Assembly: GCF_016863555.1 (NCBI RefSeq)
Contig: NZ_BOPC01000030.1
Location: 1-64,000 of the forward strand
DNA: 64,000 nucleotides
Direction: 5' to 3'
DNA from: Micromonospora qiuiae
GTDB lineage: Bacteria; Actinomycetota; Actinomycetes; Mycobacteriales; Micromonosporaceae
Made by a program: the position numbers and the translations under genes. How positions within the stretch are numbered: position 1 is the first letter of the stretch; the number at the start of each line of letters is the position of its first letter. Below, piece after piece: positions 17,366-27,206 of this stretch. Under the pieces are notes generated by a model that saw only the letters and a list, made by a program, of their open reading frames with translations, was not told the origin of the DNA and ran no database searches.

Positions 17366-18316
17366 ATGATCCGACTGCTGCAACCGTGGTGGCTGCTGGC
17401 CGTGCTACCGGTGCTCGCCCTGGCCGCGTTCTACGTCTGGCGGCAGCTGCGCCGCCGGGACTACGCGCTGCGATTCACCAACGTGGACCTGCTGCGTACC
17501 GTGGCGCCGAAAGGGCTGGGTTGGCGACGACACGTACCGGCGACCGCGTTCCTGCTCGCCCTGCTGGTGCTGGCCGGTGCGCTGGCCCGGCCGGCGATCG
17601 ACACCCGGGAGCCGTTGGAGCGGGCCACCATCATGCTGGCCATCGACGTGTCGCTCTCCATGCAGGCCGACGACGTGCCGCCGAACCGGCTGGAGGCGGC
17701 CCAGGAGGCGGCCAAGCAGTTCGTGGCGGAGCTGCCGGAGACGTACAACGTGGGGTTGGTCTCCTTCGCCAAGTCGGCCAACGTGCTGGTGCCGCCGACC
17801 AAGGACCGGCCGGCGGTGACCAGCGCCATCGACGGGCTGGTGCTGGCCGAGGCGACCGCGACCGGCGAGGCGGTCTTCACCTGCCTGGAAGCGATCCGGT
17901 CGGTGCCGGCCGACGGCGCGGCGGGGATCCCGCCGGCGCGAATCGTGTTGCTCTCCGACGGGTACCGCACGGCCGGCCGGTCGGTCGAGGAGGCGGCGGC
18001 GGCAGCGCAGGCGGCGAACGTGCCGGTCTCCACCATCGCCTTCGGCACCGACACCGGCCATGTCGACATCGGCGGCCAGTTGCAGCGGGTGCCGGTGGAC
18101 CGGCTCGCCCTGGCCGAGCTGGCCGAGAGCACCGAGGGCTACTTCTACGAGGCGGCCACGGTCAGCGAACTGAAGCAGGTGTACCAGGACATGGGCAGCT
18201 CGATCGGGTTCCGTACCGAGCCGAGGGAGATCACCCAGTGGTACGCCGGCGCGGCCCTGCTGCTGGCTCTCTGCGCCGGCGCCCTCAGTCTCCTCTGGTC
18301 ATCGCGCCTGCTCTGA
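17366..18316 (+). CDS. VWA-domain membrane protein (BatA-like)
   Basis: 316 residues: an N-terminal membrane helix (about 8-24), a second one (about 58-76), a VWA domain with a perfect MIDAS motif DVSLS (94-98), and a C-terminal helix (about 292-312). The layout matches BatA/aerotolerance-type proteins. It lies 42 bases after the DUF58 gene, with an AGAGGTAACGG leader, and ends the operon at the hairpin 18335-18370. Confidence 0.88.
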   Translation: MIRLLQPWWLLAVLPVLALAAFYVWRQLRRRDYALRFTNVDLLRTVAPKGLGWRRHVPATAFLLALLVLAGALARPAIDTREPLERATIMLAIDVSLSMQADDVPPNRLEAAQEAAKQFVAELPETYNVGLVSFAKSANVLVPPTKDRPAVTSAIDGLVLAEATATGEAVFTCLEAIRSVPADGAAGIPPARIVLLSDGYRTAGRSVEEAAAAAQAANVPVSTIAFGTDTGHVDIGGQLQRVPVDRLALAELAESTEGYFYEAATVSELKQVYQDMGSSIGFRTEPREITQWYAGAALLLALCAGALSLLWSSRLL

Positions 18317-18334
18317 CCCGCCCCGCATCAGGAA

Positions 18335-18370
18335 GTTGGCGGGCGGTTTGGAGATCAAACCACCGCCAAC
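18335..18370. terminator. bidirectional terminator hairpin
   Basis: GTTGGCGG...GGTTT (from 18335) pairs with AAACC...CCGCCAAC (to 18370) with two small bulges and a short GGAGATC loop. It sits between the convergent VWA gene and the 28-residue minus-strand gene and can serve both. Confidence 0.75.
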
Positions 18371-18399
18371 TCTGATCGACGGCGCCAGCGGGGTGGAGG

Positions 18400-18486
18400 T
18401 CAGTGGGTGCCGCTGGCGAGTACGAAAAGGACGGCCACCCAGACGGCGGCGAGGGTGAAGCCCAACGGGGCGACGTAGCGGCTCAT
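18400..18486 (-). CDS. 28-residue single-span membrane micro-protein
   Basis: ATG 18486 with GGAG 7 bases upstream opens a 28-codon frame: MSRYVAPLGF, then a hydrophobic run TLAAVWVAVLFVLAS, ending GTH. Codons are G/C-ending and the frame is followed by a terminator hairpin, so it looks real. One membrane helix with the N-terminus probably inside. Function unknown. Confidence 0.6.
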   Translation of the reverse strand: MSRYVAPLGFTLAAVWVAVLFVLASGTH

Positions 18487-19636
<1,150 letters not shown>

Positions 19637-19661
19637 CCCTGAGCACGGAGGAATGAGCGTA

Positions 19662-20429
19662 ATGTCCGGACTGCTGGCCGGTAAGCGGCTGCTCGTCACC
19701 GGCGTCATCACCGACGCCTCCATCGCCTTCTCGGTGGCGAAACTCGCCCAGGAGAACGGCGCTCAGGTCGTGCTCACCGGGTACGGACGGCTCTCGCTGG
19801 TGGAGCGGATCGCCAAGCGGCTGCCCGAGCCGGCCCCGGTGATCGAGCTGGACGTGACCAACGCCGAGCACCTGGCCGGGCTGGCGGACAAGGTTCGCGA
19901 GCACGTCGACGGCCTCGACGGGGTGGTGCACTCGATCGGGTTCGCCCCGCAGAGCTGCCTCGGCGGCGGTTTCCTCGACGCCTCCTGGGAGGACGTGGCG
20001 ACCGCCCTGCATGTCTCGACGTACTCCTACAAGTCCCTCGCGGTCGCGGCCCTGCCGCTGATGTCGCCGGGCGGCGCGGTGGTCGGGCTGACCTTCGACG
20101 CCACCAAGGCGTGGCCGGTCTACGACTGGATGGGCGTGGCCAAGGCCGGGCTGGAGTCCGCCTCCCGCTACCTCGCCCTGCACCTGGGCAAGAAGGGCAT
20201 CCGCAGCAACCTGGTCTCCGCCGGGCCGCTGCGTACGATGGCTGCCAAGTCGATTCCCGGCTTCGAGCGGTTCGAGGACGCCTGGTCCGAGCGCGCCCCG
20301 CTGGGCTGGGACCTCACCGACCAGGAACCGGCCGCCCGCGCCTGCCTGGCGTTGCTGTCGGACTGGTTCCCGGCCACCACCGGCGAGATCGTCCACGTCG
20401 ACGGCGGCTACCACGCCCTCGGCGCTTAG
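19662..20429 (+). CDS. inhA: NADH-dependent enoyl-ACP reductase (InhA-type FabI)
   Basis: Reduces trans-2-enoyl-ACP in the last step of each fatty acid elongation round. 255 residues; cofactor region RLLVTGVITDASIAF at the N-terminus and the Tyr-x6-Lys pair (Y154, K161 in YDWMGVAKAG) match mycobacterial InhA (Y158, K165). ATG 19662 is chosen because GGAGG lies 10 bases upstream, whereas ATG 19653 is too close to it. It lies 25 bases after fabG in one operon and is the expected target of isoniazid/triclosan-type inhibitors by homology. Confidence 0.92.
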   Translation: MSGLLAGKRLLVTGVITDASIAFSVAKLAQENGAQVVLTGYGRLSLVERIAKRLPEPAPVIELDVTNAEHLAGLADKVREHVDGLDGVVHSIGFAPQSCLGGGFLDASWEDVATALHVSTYSYKSLAVAALPLMSPGGAVVGLTFDATKAWPVYDWMGVAKAGLESASRYLALHLGKKGIRSNLVSAGPLRTMAAKSIPGFERFEDAWSERAPLGWDLTDQEPAARACLALLSDWFPATTGEIVHVDGGYHALGA

Positions 20430-20430
20430 C

Positions 20431-20488
20431 TGTAAGGAAGGGCCCCCTGTTAACGCCTGCGGTATAGCAGGGGCCCCTTCTTAACACC
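20431..20488. repeat. GGGGCCC intergenic repeat, copy 3
   Basis: Nearly identical to copy 1: TGTAAGGAAGGGCCCCCTGT, then TTAACGCCTGCGGTATAG, then CAGGGGCCCCTTCTTAACAC. It separates inhA from the ferrochelatase gene on the same strand, so here it may act as a terminator or processing site. Confidence 0.85.
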
Positions 20489-20550
20489 CCGGACGCCGGG
20501 GACCCGGGGGCGTTGCCGAGGTGACGCTGGCCACCGGCAACAATGGGCCC

Positions 20551-21582
20551 ATGGCGTACGACGCGGTGGTGCTGGTTTCCTTCGGCGGCCCGGAAGGGCC
20601 GGACGACGTTCTGCCCTTCTTGCAGAACGTGACCCGGGGGCGGGGCGTCCCACCGGAGCGGCTGGCCGAGGTCGCCGAGCACTACCAGCACTTCGGCGGT
20701 GTGTCGCCGATCAACCAGCAGTGCCGGGAGTTGCTCGCGGCGATCCGGGCGGACTTCGCCGAGCACGGTCTCGACCTGCCGGTGTACTGGGGCAACCGGA
20801 ACTGGAAGCCGATGCTCGCCGACACCGTGGCGCAGATGCGCGACGACGGCGTACGGCGGGCGTTGGCCTTTGTCACCAGCGCCTACGGCGGGTACTCCTC
20901 CTGCCGGCAGTATCAGGAGGACATCGTCGCCGCCCGGGCAGCCGTCGGGCCGGACGCGCCGGTGATCGAGAAGCTGCGCCAGTTCTGGGACCATCCCGGC
21001 TTCGTCGAGCCGAACGTCGACGCGGTACGCGCGGCACTGGCCCGGCTCGACCAGACGCGGCGGGACAGCACCCGGATCGTCTTCGTCGCGCACTCCGTGC
21101 CGATCTCGGCGGCAGACACCGCCGGTCCGCACGGCGGCCGGTACACCGCCCAGCTCGCCGAGACGGCCCGGCTGGTGCACGCGGCGGCCGCCCCGGATCT
21201 GCCGTACGACCTGGTCTGGCAGAGCCGCTCCGGGCCGCCGCACGTTCCGTGGCTGGAGCCGGACATCAACGACCACCTGGCCACGCTGGCCGCACAGGGG
21301 GTCACCGGGGTGGTGGTCAGCCCCATCGGCTTCGTCTCCGACCACCTGGAGGTGGTCTGGGACCTCGACACCGAGGCGCTGGACACGGCCAAGCAGCTCG
21401 GCCTGGACTTCGTCCGGGCCGCCACGCCGGGCGTCGACCCGCGTTTCGTGTCCATGGTGCGGGAGCTGGTGCGGGAGCGGATCGACCCGGACGGCGCGAA
21501 CCTGCGCCGCCGCCTCGGCGAGCTGCCGATGTGGGACGCCTGCCCTACGGTCTGCTGTGTCCCGCCCCGCCGCCCGTCCTGA
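20551..21582 (+). CDS. hemH: ferrochelatase (coproporphyrin III type)
   Basis: Inserts iron into the porphyrin ring; in actinobacteria the substrate is coproporphyrin III, so CpfC is an equivalent name. 343 residues, starting MAYDAVVLVSFGGPEGPDDV. The conserved metal-site His lies in FVAHSVP and the catalytic Glu region in WQSRSGPPHVPWLEPD. The C-terminus carries CPTVCC, which fits the [2Fe-2S] cluster ligands of actinobacterial ferrochelatases. ATG 20551 lacks an obvious ribosome site. The next gene is a HAD phosphatase 38 bases away. Confidence 0.93.
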   Translation: MAYDAVVLVSFGGPEGPDDVLPFLQNVTRGRGVPPERLAEVAEHYQHFGGVSPINQQCRELLAAIRADFAEHGLDLPVYWGNRNWKPMLADTVAQMRDDGVRRALAFVTSAYGGYSSCRQYQEDIVAARAAVGPDAPVIEKLRQFWDHPGFVEPNVDAVRAALARLDQTRRDSTRIVFVAHSVPISAADTAGPHGGRYTAQLAETARLVHAAAAPDLPYDLVWQSRSGPPHVPWLEPDINDHLATLAAQGVTGVVVSPIGFVSDHLEVVWDLDTEALDTAKQLGLDFVRAATPGVDPRFVSMVRELVRERIDPDGANLRRRLGELPMWDACPTVCCVPPRRPS

Positions 21583-21620
21583 CCGCTCCGGACGGCCCGA
21601 CACCCCAGGGAATGACGACC

Positions 21621-22400
21621 ATGCATGACCGTAAGCCCGTCGAGAGTTGGCTCACCGACATGGACGGCGTGTTGGTGCACGAAGGCCAGCCGGTGCCCGG
21701 CGCCCCGGAGTTCGTCAAGCGCCTACGCGCCTCCGGTAAGCCGTTCCTGGTGCTGACCAACAACTCGATCTACACGCCGCGCGACCTTCAGGCCCGCCTC
21801 GCCCGGATGGGCCTGGACGTGCCGGAGCAGGCCATCTGGTCGTCCGCCCTGGCCACCGCCCAGTTCCTGGCCGACCAACGGCCGGGCGGCACGGCGTACG
21901 TGATCGGGGAGGCCGGGCTGACCACGGCGCTGCACGCGGTGGGTTACGTGCTCAGCGACTTCGCGCCCGACTACGTGGTGCTGGGGGAGACCCGGACCTA
22001 CAGCTTCGAGGCGATCACCAAGGCGATCCGGTTGATCAACGACGGGGCCCGGTTCATCTGCACCAACCCCGACGCCACCGGCCCATCGGTGGAGGGTGCG
22101 CTGCCGGCCGCCGGCTCGGTGGCCGCGATGATCTCGAAGGCGACCGGGGTCGAGCCGTATTTTGTCGGCAAGCCCAACCCGATGATGATGCGCTCGGCGT
22201 TGAACACCATCGACGCGCATTCGGAGAGTACGGCGATGATCGGCGACCGGATGGACACCGACATCCTCTGCGGCCTGGAGGCGGGGCTGGAGACCATCCT
22301 GGTGCTCACCGGCATCAGCACCCGGGCGGAGGCCGAGCGCTACCCGTACCGCCCGTCGCGCATCGTCAACTCGGTTGCCGACCTGATCGACGAGATCTGA
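21621..22400 (+). CDS. HAD-IIA sugar/nucleotide phosphatase (NagD-like)
   Basis: 259-residue cytoplasmic phosphatase. HAD motif I is DMDGVLV (nucleophile Asp, about residue 15), motif II TNNS (about 49-52), motif III Lys in GKPNPMMM and motif IV GDRMDTDI. The C2 cap between motifs II and III marks the IIA (NagD) class. ATG 21621 has AGGGA at good spacing; ATG 21612 is too close to it. It probably forms a unit with hemH. Substrate is not predictable. Confidence 0.87.
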   Translation: MHDRKPVESWLTDMDGVLVHEGQPVPGAPEFVKRLRASGKPFLVLTNNSIYTPRDLQARLARMGLDVPEQAIWSSALATAQFLADQRPGGTAYVIGEAGLTTALHAVGYVLSDFAPDYVVLGETRTYSFEAITKAIRLINDGARFICTNPDATGPSVEGALPAAGSVAAMISKATGVEPYFVGKPNPMMMRSALNTIDAHSESTAMIGDRMDTDILCGLEAGLETILVLTGISTRAEAERYPYRPSRIVNSVADLIDEI

Positions 22401-22417
22401 CCCGCCCCGCCCCGCCC

Positions 22418-22488
22418 GCGATCTTGCACTTCTCGTCGCCGCATATCGGCTATAACGGGCATCAGGGCGACCCAAAGTGCAAGATCGC
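22418..22488. repeat. long imperfect palindrome, copy B
   Basis: Arms GCGATCTTGCACTTCTCGTC (22418 on) and GACCCAAAGTGCAAGATCGC (to 22488) continue to 23 bases with three mismatches, around a 25-base centre. C-rich sequence precedes it. It lies between the convergent HAD gene and the 264-residue hypothetical gene. Confidence 0.8.
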
Positions 22489-22514
22489 CGAGGCGGGCCG
22501 CAGGCAAGATTGCC

Positions 22515-22579
22515 GAGAGCGAGAGCGAGAGCGAGAGCGAGAGCGAGAGCGAGAGCGGGGGCGGGGGCGAGGGCGAGGG
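22515..22579. repeat. GAGAGC hexanucleotide microsatellite
   Basis: Seven uninterrupted GAGAGC units (22515-22556), then degenerate GGGGGC/GAGGGC units. It sits just past the stop codon of the minus-strand hypothetical gene, so copy-number change would not alter protein. Confidence 0.85.
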
Positions 22580-23374
22580 TTAGGGGCGTAGGGGGGCGTT
22601 GCAGGCGGCCACCAGGGCTTGGCGGCAGGCGGCGGTGAGGGGGCGCAGCGCGGCGTCGCGCTGCTGGGCCTCGTAGTTGTTGATCGCGCCGCCGGGTGCG
22701 GCGTGCCCGGCCAGGGCGAGGACCCGGTCGAGCACGGCGGCGCGGGCGAACAGCCGGCGGGCCCGCGGGTCGAATCCGGGGGGCAGGTCGGTGGTGCCGT
22801 CCGGACGGCGCAGTGCCTCCAGGGCACCGGCCAGCTCGGGCCGCCACTGGGCCACGTCGAGGCGGGTGAGCGCGGCGGTGGTGTCAGCCAGCGCGGCGGC
22901 CAGCTCCGCCTCCGCCTCGGCGGCGCCGGGCAGGGTGAGCGACGCGGCCGGGGCGTTCGCCGGTAGGGGGTAGACCCGCCAGAGCAACGTCTCGAACGTG
23001 TCGCCGGAGCCCGAGGTGTGCACGCGTACCTCGGGGATCAGCCCGAGCGCGCCGGCGATCACCGCCTCGCCGGCGAGCAGCGCGGCGCCGGCGAAGTCAC
23101 CCGGACCGGGCAGGCCGCGGGGGTCGCCCGGCGCGGGGAGCACCAGCCGGATCTCGTCGGGCGAGAGCTTGGCCAGGGTGGGCAGCGCCTCCCCCAGCGG
23201 CACGTCGGTCCAGGTGCCGGGCGCGTCGGCGACCAGGTGCTCCTCGTCGCCGGCGACGGCGTCGGCGACCTCGTCGAAGGGCACCAACCCGGCGCGCCAC
23301 GCGCGCACCCAGGCAACGAACCGGCTCGACCGGCGCGGCGCGAGGATGGCCGCACCCGCAGCGGGGGTGGACAT
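22580..23374 (-). CDS. conserved actinobacterial hypothetical protein, Ala-rich
   Basis: 264 residues, no signal peptide or membrane segment. I start at ATG 23374 (MSTPAAGAAILAPRRSSRFV), where conserved-looking sequence begins. It contains WVRAWRAGLVPFDEVADAV, then a region with alternating hydrophobic strands (EIRLVLPAPGDPRGLPG) and a C-terminal run of amphipathic Ala/Leu helices (ALADTTAALTRLDVAQWRPE). No catalytic motif stands out. It is divergent from the DUF3097 gene, 182 bases away. I do not recognise a function. Confidence 0.6.
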   Translation of the reverse strand: MSTPAAGAAILAPRRSSRFVAWVRAWRAGLVPFDEVADAVAGDEEHLVADAPGTWTDVPLGEALPTLAKLSPDEIRLVLPAPGDPRGLPGPGDFAGAALLAGEAVIAGALGLIPEVRVHTSGSGDTFETLLWRVYPLPANAPAASLTLPGAAEAEAELAAALADTTAALTRLDVAQWRPELAGALEALRRPDGTTDLPPGFDPRARRLFARAAVLDRVLALAGHAAPGGAINNYEAQQRDAALRPLTAACRQALVAACNAPLRP

Positions 23375-23556
23375 GCCGAAAGAGTACGTGCTGACGCCCA
23401 CCTGTGTCTCGGCTGCCGCGCCACCGCCTGCCCACGCCGCCCACCGGGCTGCATGGCTGAGCGGTTCGTCAATGTTCACGGCTTTTGCCAGGTGTGATAA
23501 CTGTCGGGCGGCGGGTCGAGGTGTGGGCCGGCAAGGGCGGGATTACCGTGAGCGTC

Positions 23557-24369
23557 ATGGGGCGGCGGTATGGCGACGACGTGTTGGCGGGGGACTGGCG
23601 TCGACGGAAGGTGATTCCGGAGGTCGACGCCGAACCGGATCTGGTGGTCGAGGACGCCGACTCGGGCTTCTGCGGTGCGGTGGTCGGGTTCGACTCCGGC
23701 GCGGTGGTGCTGGAGGACCGGCACGGCCGGCGGCGCAACTTTCCGCTGCTGCCGGCCGCGTTCCTGCTCGACGGTCGTCCGGTCACCCTGCGCCGGCCCA
23801 CCCGCGCGCCGGTGCCGGCCGCCCGGCGCCGCACCGCCTCGGGTTCGATCGCGGTGGACGGGGTACGCGCGCGGGTCGCCCGGGCCAGCCGAATCTGGGT
23901 GGAGGGTGTGCACGACGCCGCGCTGGTCGAGCGGATCTGGGGCGACGACCTGCGGATCGAGGGTGTGGTGGTGGAGCCGCTGGAGGGGGTCGACGCGCTC
24001 GACGCCCAGGTGCGCGAGTTCGGCCCCGGGCCGCAGCGGCGCCTCGGCGTGCTGGTCGACCACCTGGTGCCCGGTTCGAAGGAGAGCCGGATCGTGGCGC
24101 GGGTGAGCTCACCGCACGTGCTCGTGACCGGGCACCCGTACGTCGACGTGTGGCAGGCGGTGAAGCCGGGAGCGCTGGGCATCGCGGCATGGCCGGTGGT
24201 GCCGCCGGGACGGCCGTGGAAGGAGGGCGTCTGCGCGGCGCTCGGGGTGGCCGAGCCGGCCGACATGTGGCGGCGGATCCTGTCCCGGGTGAACACCTTC
24301 GCTGACGTGGAGACCCCGCTGATCAACGCCATGGAGCGGTTGATCGACTTCGTCACCGAGCCGTCCTGA
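23557..24369 (+). CDS. DUF3097 family protein
   Basis: 270-residue cytoplasmic protein of a family conserved across actinobacteria. It opens MGRRYGDDVLAGDWRRRKVI, typical for the family, and contains VWVEGVHDAALVERIWGDDL-like sequence (about 110-130) that resembles a toprim-type EGxxD segment, and VLVDHLVPGSKESRI. ATG 23557 is chosen for this conserved start; GTG 23548 is possible. A nucleic-acid-related role is suggested only by the toprim-like segment. Confidence 0.8.
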   Translation: MGRRYGDDVLAGDWRRRKVIPEVDAEPDLVVEDADSGFCGAVVGFDSGAVVLEDRHGRRRNFPLLPAAFLLDGRPVTLRRPTRAPVPAARRRTASGSIAVDGVRARVARASRIWVEGVHDAALVERIWGDDLRIEGVVVEPLEGVDALDAQVREFGPGPQRRLGVLVDHLVPGSKESRIVARVSSPHVLVTGHPYVDVWQAVKPGALGIAAWPVVPPGRPWKEGVCAALGVAEPADMWRRILSRVNTFADVETPLINAMERLIDFVTEPS

Positions 24370-24514
24370 GTGGCTGCGGTTGGGGCCTGCCAGGCCCGGC
24401 TGCCGGGCGGTCAGGCCCGCACATAACGACACGAATCGCCCTTGATGGCGGTGGTCGCCAGGTTTCGATCATGACAGTTCGATGATACGTGCCTTGCCGT
24501 GTCACGATCGTTAC

Positions 24515-24985
24515 ATGGAAGCCGTGCTGTGGATCGTGCTGGGCGTGTTGCTGGCGGTCGCTGAGATCTTCACGGCGACCCTGTTTTTGATCATGTTCGC
24601 GGTCGGCGCGTTCGCCGCCGCCGGTGCCGCCGCACTGGGTGCCTCGGTGCCGGTGCAGGCGGTGGTTTTCGCCGCCGTGTCGGCGCTGACCGTGCTCGCC
24701 GCGCGGCCGGTCATTCAGCGGCACCAGCGGACCTCCTCGGAGAGCCGGGACGCCGTCTTCGGCATCGAGGCGATCGAGGGCTCCACCGCCCTGGTGCTGG
24801 AGCAGGTCGACGCCGATCGGGGCGTAGTCAAGATCGATGGCGAGACGTGGAGCGCTCGCGCCTACGACGCCACCCAGGTGTTGGCACCCGGTGAGCGGGT
24901 GCAGGTTATCCAGGTCAAGGGAGCGGTAGCCCTGGTCTGGCGGGACGTTACGACGCCCGGTGAGCTACCCGAAGCGGAAAGGTGA
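24515..24985 (+). CDS. NfeD-like membrane protein
   Basis: 156 residues: two membrane helices (about 5-30 and 38-70) and a C-terminal OB-fold NfeD domain (GIEAIEGSTALVLEQVD ... VKIDGETWSARA ... LAPGERVQVIQVKGAVALV). It is followed at once by a stomatin-type SPFH gene, the standard NfeD/stomatin pairing. The partners form large membrane-microdomain oligomers. Confidence 0.9.
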   Translation: MEAVLWIVLGVLLAVAEIFTATLFLIMFAVGAFAAAGAAALGASVPVQAVVFAAVSALTVLAARPVIQRHQRTSSESRDAVFGIEAIEGSTALVLEQVDADRGVVKIDGETWSARAYDATQVLAPGERVQVIQVKGAVALVWRDVTTPGELPEAER

Positions 24986-24989
24986 GCGG

Positions 24990-26099
24990 ATGGAATTCGT
25001 GTTCCCCGTCCTGTTGATAGGTATTGCCCTGCTCGCGGTGATCACCCTGGCCAAGTCGGTGCGGATCGTGCCGCAGCAGCGCCAGGACGTGGTCGAGCGG
25101 CTCGGCCGCTACAAGCGCACCCTGAACCCGGGGCTGAACGTCCTGCTGCCCTTCGTCGACGCGGTGCGAACCAAGGTCGACATGCGCGAGCAGGTGGTCA
25201 GTTTCCCGCCGCAGCCGGTGATCACCTCGGACAACCTGGTCGTGTCGATCGACACCGTGCTCTACTTCAAGGTCGTGGACTCGGTCCGGGCCACCTACGA
25301 GATCTCCAACTTCCTTCAGGCGATCGAGCAGCTGACCGTCACCACGCTGCGCAACGTGATCGGTTCGCTGGACCTGGAGCGCGCGCTGACCAGCCGTGAG
25401 GAGATCAACCGGCACCTCTCCGGGGTGCTGGACGAGACCACCGGCCGGTGGGGCATCAAGGTGACCCGGGTCGAGATCAAGGCGATCGAGCCGCCGCCGA
25501 GCATCCGCGACTCGATGGAGAAGCAGATGCGCGCCGAGCGGGACCGCCGTGCCGCGATCCTGAACGCCGAGGGGCACAAGCAGTCGCAGATCCTCTCGGC
25601 CGAGGGTGAGAAGCAGGCGGCGGTGCTGCGGGCCGACGGTGACCGGCAGGCCCGGATCCTTCAGGCCGAGGGTCAGGCGAAGGCGATCCGGACCGTGTTC
25701 GACGCCATCCACCAGGCCAACCCGAGCCAGAAGGTGCTCGCGTACCAGTACCTCCAGGCGCTGCCGCAGATCGCCAACGGCACGGCGAACAAGGTGTGGA
25801 TCGTGCCGGCCGAGCTGACCAAGGCCCTGGAGGGCATGGGTGGAGCGCTCGGCGGGCTCAGCCAGATGGTCGGCGACGCGCCGAGCCCGCAGGCCTCCGA
25901 CGACGCCAGCGCCGTCGAGCGGGAGGCCGCCGAGGCGGCGCAGGCCGCCGCTGCGGCGGCCCAGGAGATACACGACGAGGTACGCGTGGCGGAGGCGAAG
26001 GCCACCGGGGGTAAGGGACCGCAGGGGTTGCCCGCCCCGGAGCCGGTCACCCCGGCGAGTCTGCTCAACGACACCTCGGACCAGCGCGAGCGCGGCTGA
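24990..26099 (+). CDS. SPFH/Band 7 (stomatin, QmcA-like) membrane protein
   Basis: 369 residues: an N-terminal membrane hairpin (2-22), a PHB/SPFH domain (about 25-190) and a long coiled coil with the QmcA-type repeats ERDRRAAILNAEGHKQSQIL, AEGEKQAAVLRADGDRQARI. The tail is Ala/Glu-rich and probably disordered. ATG 24990 lies 4 bases after the nfeD stop, with AAAGGTGAG upstream. Family proteins scaffold lipid microdomains and modulate membrane proteases. Confidence 0.92.
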   Translation: MEFVFPVLLIGIALLAVITLAKSVRIVPQQRQDVVERLGRYKRTLNPGLNVLLPFVDAVRTKVDMREQVVSFPPQPVITSDNLVVSIDTVLYFKVVDSVRATYEISNFLQAIEQLTVTTLRNVIGSLDLERALTSREEINRHLSGVLDETTGRWGIKVTRVEIKAIEPPPSIRDSMEKQMRAERDRRAAILNAEGHKQSQILSAEGEKQAAVLRADGDRQARILQAEGQAKAIRTVFDAIHQANPSQKVLAYQYLQALPQIANGTANKVWIVPAELTKALEGMGGALGGLSQMVGDAPSPQASDDASAVEREAAEAAQAAAAAAQEIHDEVRVAEAKATGGKGPQGLPAPEPVTPASLLNDTSDQRERG

Positions 26100-26221
26100 T
26101 CCCGAGAAAAGCTCATGAGGCGCCTCGGTGCCTGCCACCATCGGTCTAGTGCGGGTGGTGACCAGGCCTCGGGGCGCCTCGGCGCGTCCTGAGCACCGCT
26201 CGTGGACGAGCGAGGTGACGG

Positions 26222-27052
26222 ATGGATCCACTGAGGCGGTTGTGGTCCGCGCCGGAGGTGCCGGGGGCGCACGACCCCACCGGGCCCCTGGGTACCCGCC
26301 GGACCGGTGGCGGCTTCGGCGTACTGCCCTTCGCCGACGAGCCGGCTCCGCCGGGAGCGGCCACCAATGCGAGTTGGGCGTGGTCCCTGCGTCGGCTGGC
26401 CCGAGCCGCGGTCTGGCTGCTGCCGGCGTACGCGATCCTTTACGGCGCGGTGGCGATGGCCAGCGACGGCGGGGTCGGCAACGATCCCTACCCGGCCGAC
26501 GGTCAGCCGCTCTACCTGGTCGGTTGGGTGCTCGCGGTCTGGCTCGGCCTGCTGGCCCTGCTGGGCCTGACGGGCCTGCTCGCTGCCACCCGCAGCCGCC
26601 ATTCGGCCGTCGCCGGGTTGTTGGTCAGCATCGCCGGTACGGTGCTGATGCTGCCCTTCGCGGGGTTGGCTGAGCAGACGCCGGTCTTCGGCACCACCGC
26701 CCGGACGTTGGTGCTGGTCGGTGCGACCTGCTACAGCGTGGGCTGGCTCTGCACCGGCTGGGCGGTGGCCCGCTCGGGGATGTTCAGCATCGGCGACGGA
26801 GCGATGCTGATGATCGCCAGCCCGTTGCTGGGCATCGGCGGGGCGCTGATCGGCTCGTTGCAGACCTTCGGGGCCATTTTCGTGCTGATCGCCGGCATCG
26901 GCATCAGCTATCGCTCCGGTCGCCTGTTGCCCCGCGAGATCCTTCGCGATGCCGGCAACGCCAGCGTCGCCACCGCGGGCCCACCCGGATCGATCGGGCC
27001 GATCGGGCCGGGTGTGCCGGGCGGACCGGGTGGGCCACTGGGGGCCGGCTGA
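26222..27052 (+). CDS. multi-span membrane protein with collagen-like tail
   Basis: 276 residues of unknown function. After a 50-residue cytoplasmic part come six likely membrane helices (starting near residues 60, 98, 130, 160, 195 and 215). The last 30 residues are Gly-Pro-rich (PPGSIGPIGPGVPGGPGGP), resembling a short collagen-type repeat. ATG 26222 has GAGGTGACGG upstream. It stands alone between the SPFH gene and the PBP gene. Confidence 0.7.
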   Translation: MDPLRRLWSAPEVPGAHDPTGPLGTRRTGGGFGVLPFADEPAPPGAATNASWAWSLRRLARAAVWLLPAYAILYGAVAMASDGGVGNDPYPADGQPLYLVGWVLAVWLGLLALLGLTGLLAATRSRHSAVAGLLVSIAGTVLMLPFAGLAEQTPVFGTTARTLVLVGATCYSVGWLCTGWAVARSGMFSIGDGAMLMIASPLLGIGGALIGSLQTFGAIFVLIAGIGISYRSGRLLPREILRDAGNASVATAGPPGSIGPIGPGVPGGPGGPLGAG

Positions 27053-27206
27053 CGGGCGCCATGCTCCGGCTGCCGCGTCAGCCTGGACGAGGTCGCGCAC
27101 CTGGCGGTTGACCTGCGTAAAGCCTGCTGCCAATCGGCCGTGAGTTGGCTGACAACCGGCCGGCGAGGGTGGCCGGATCGCGGCTTTCGCGGCAATCCTG
27201 GTGACC

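Noticed and set aside
23685..23700. tRNA-like GGTTCGACTCC T-loop
   Set aside because: It lies in frame inside the DUF3097 gene and no acceptor, D or anticodon arms surround it.
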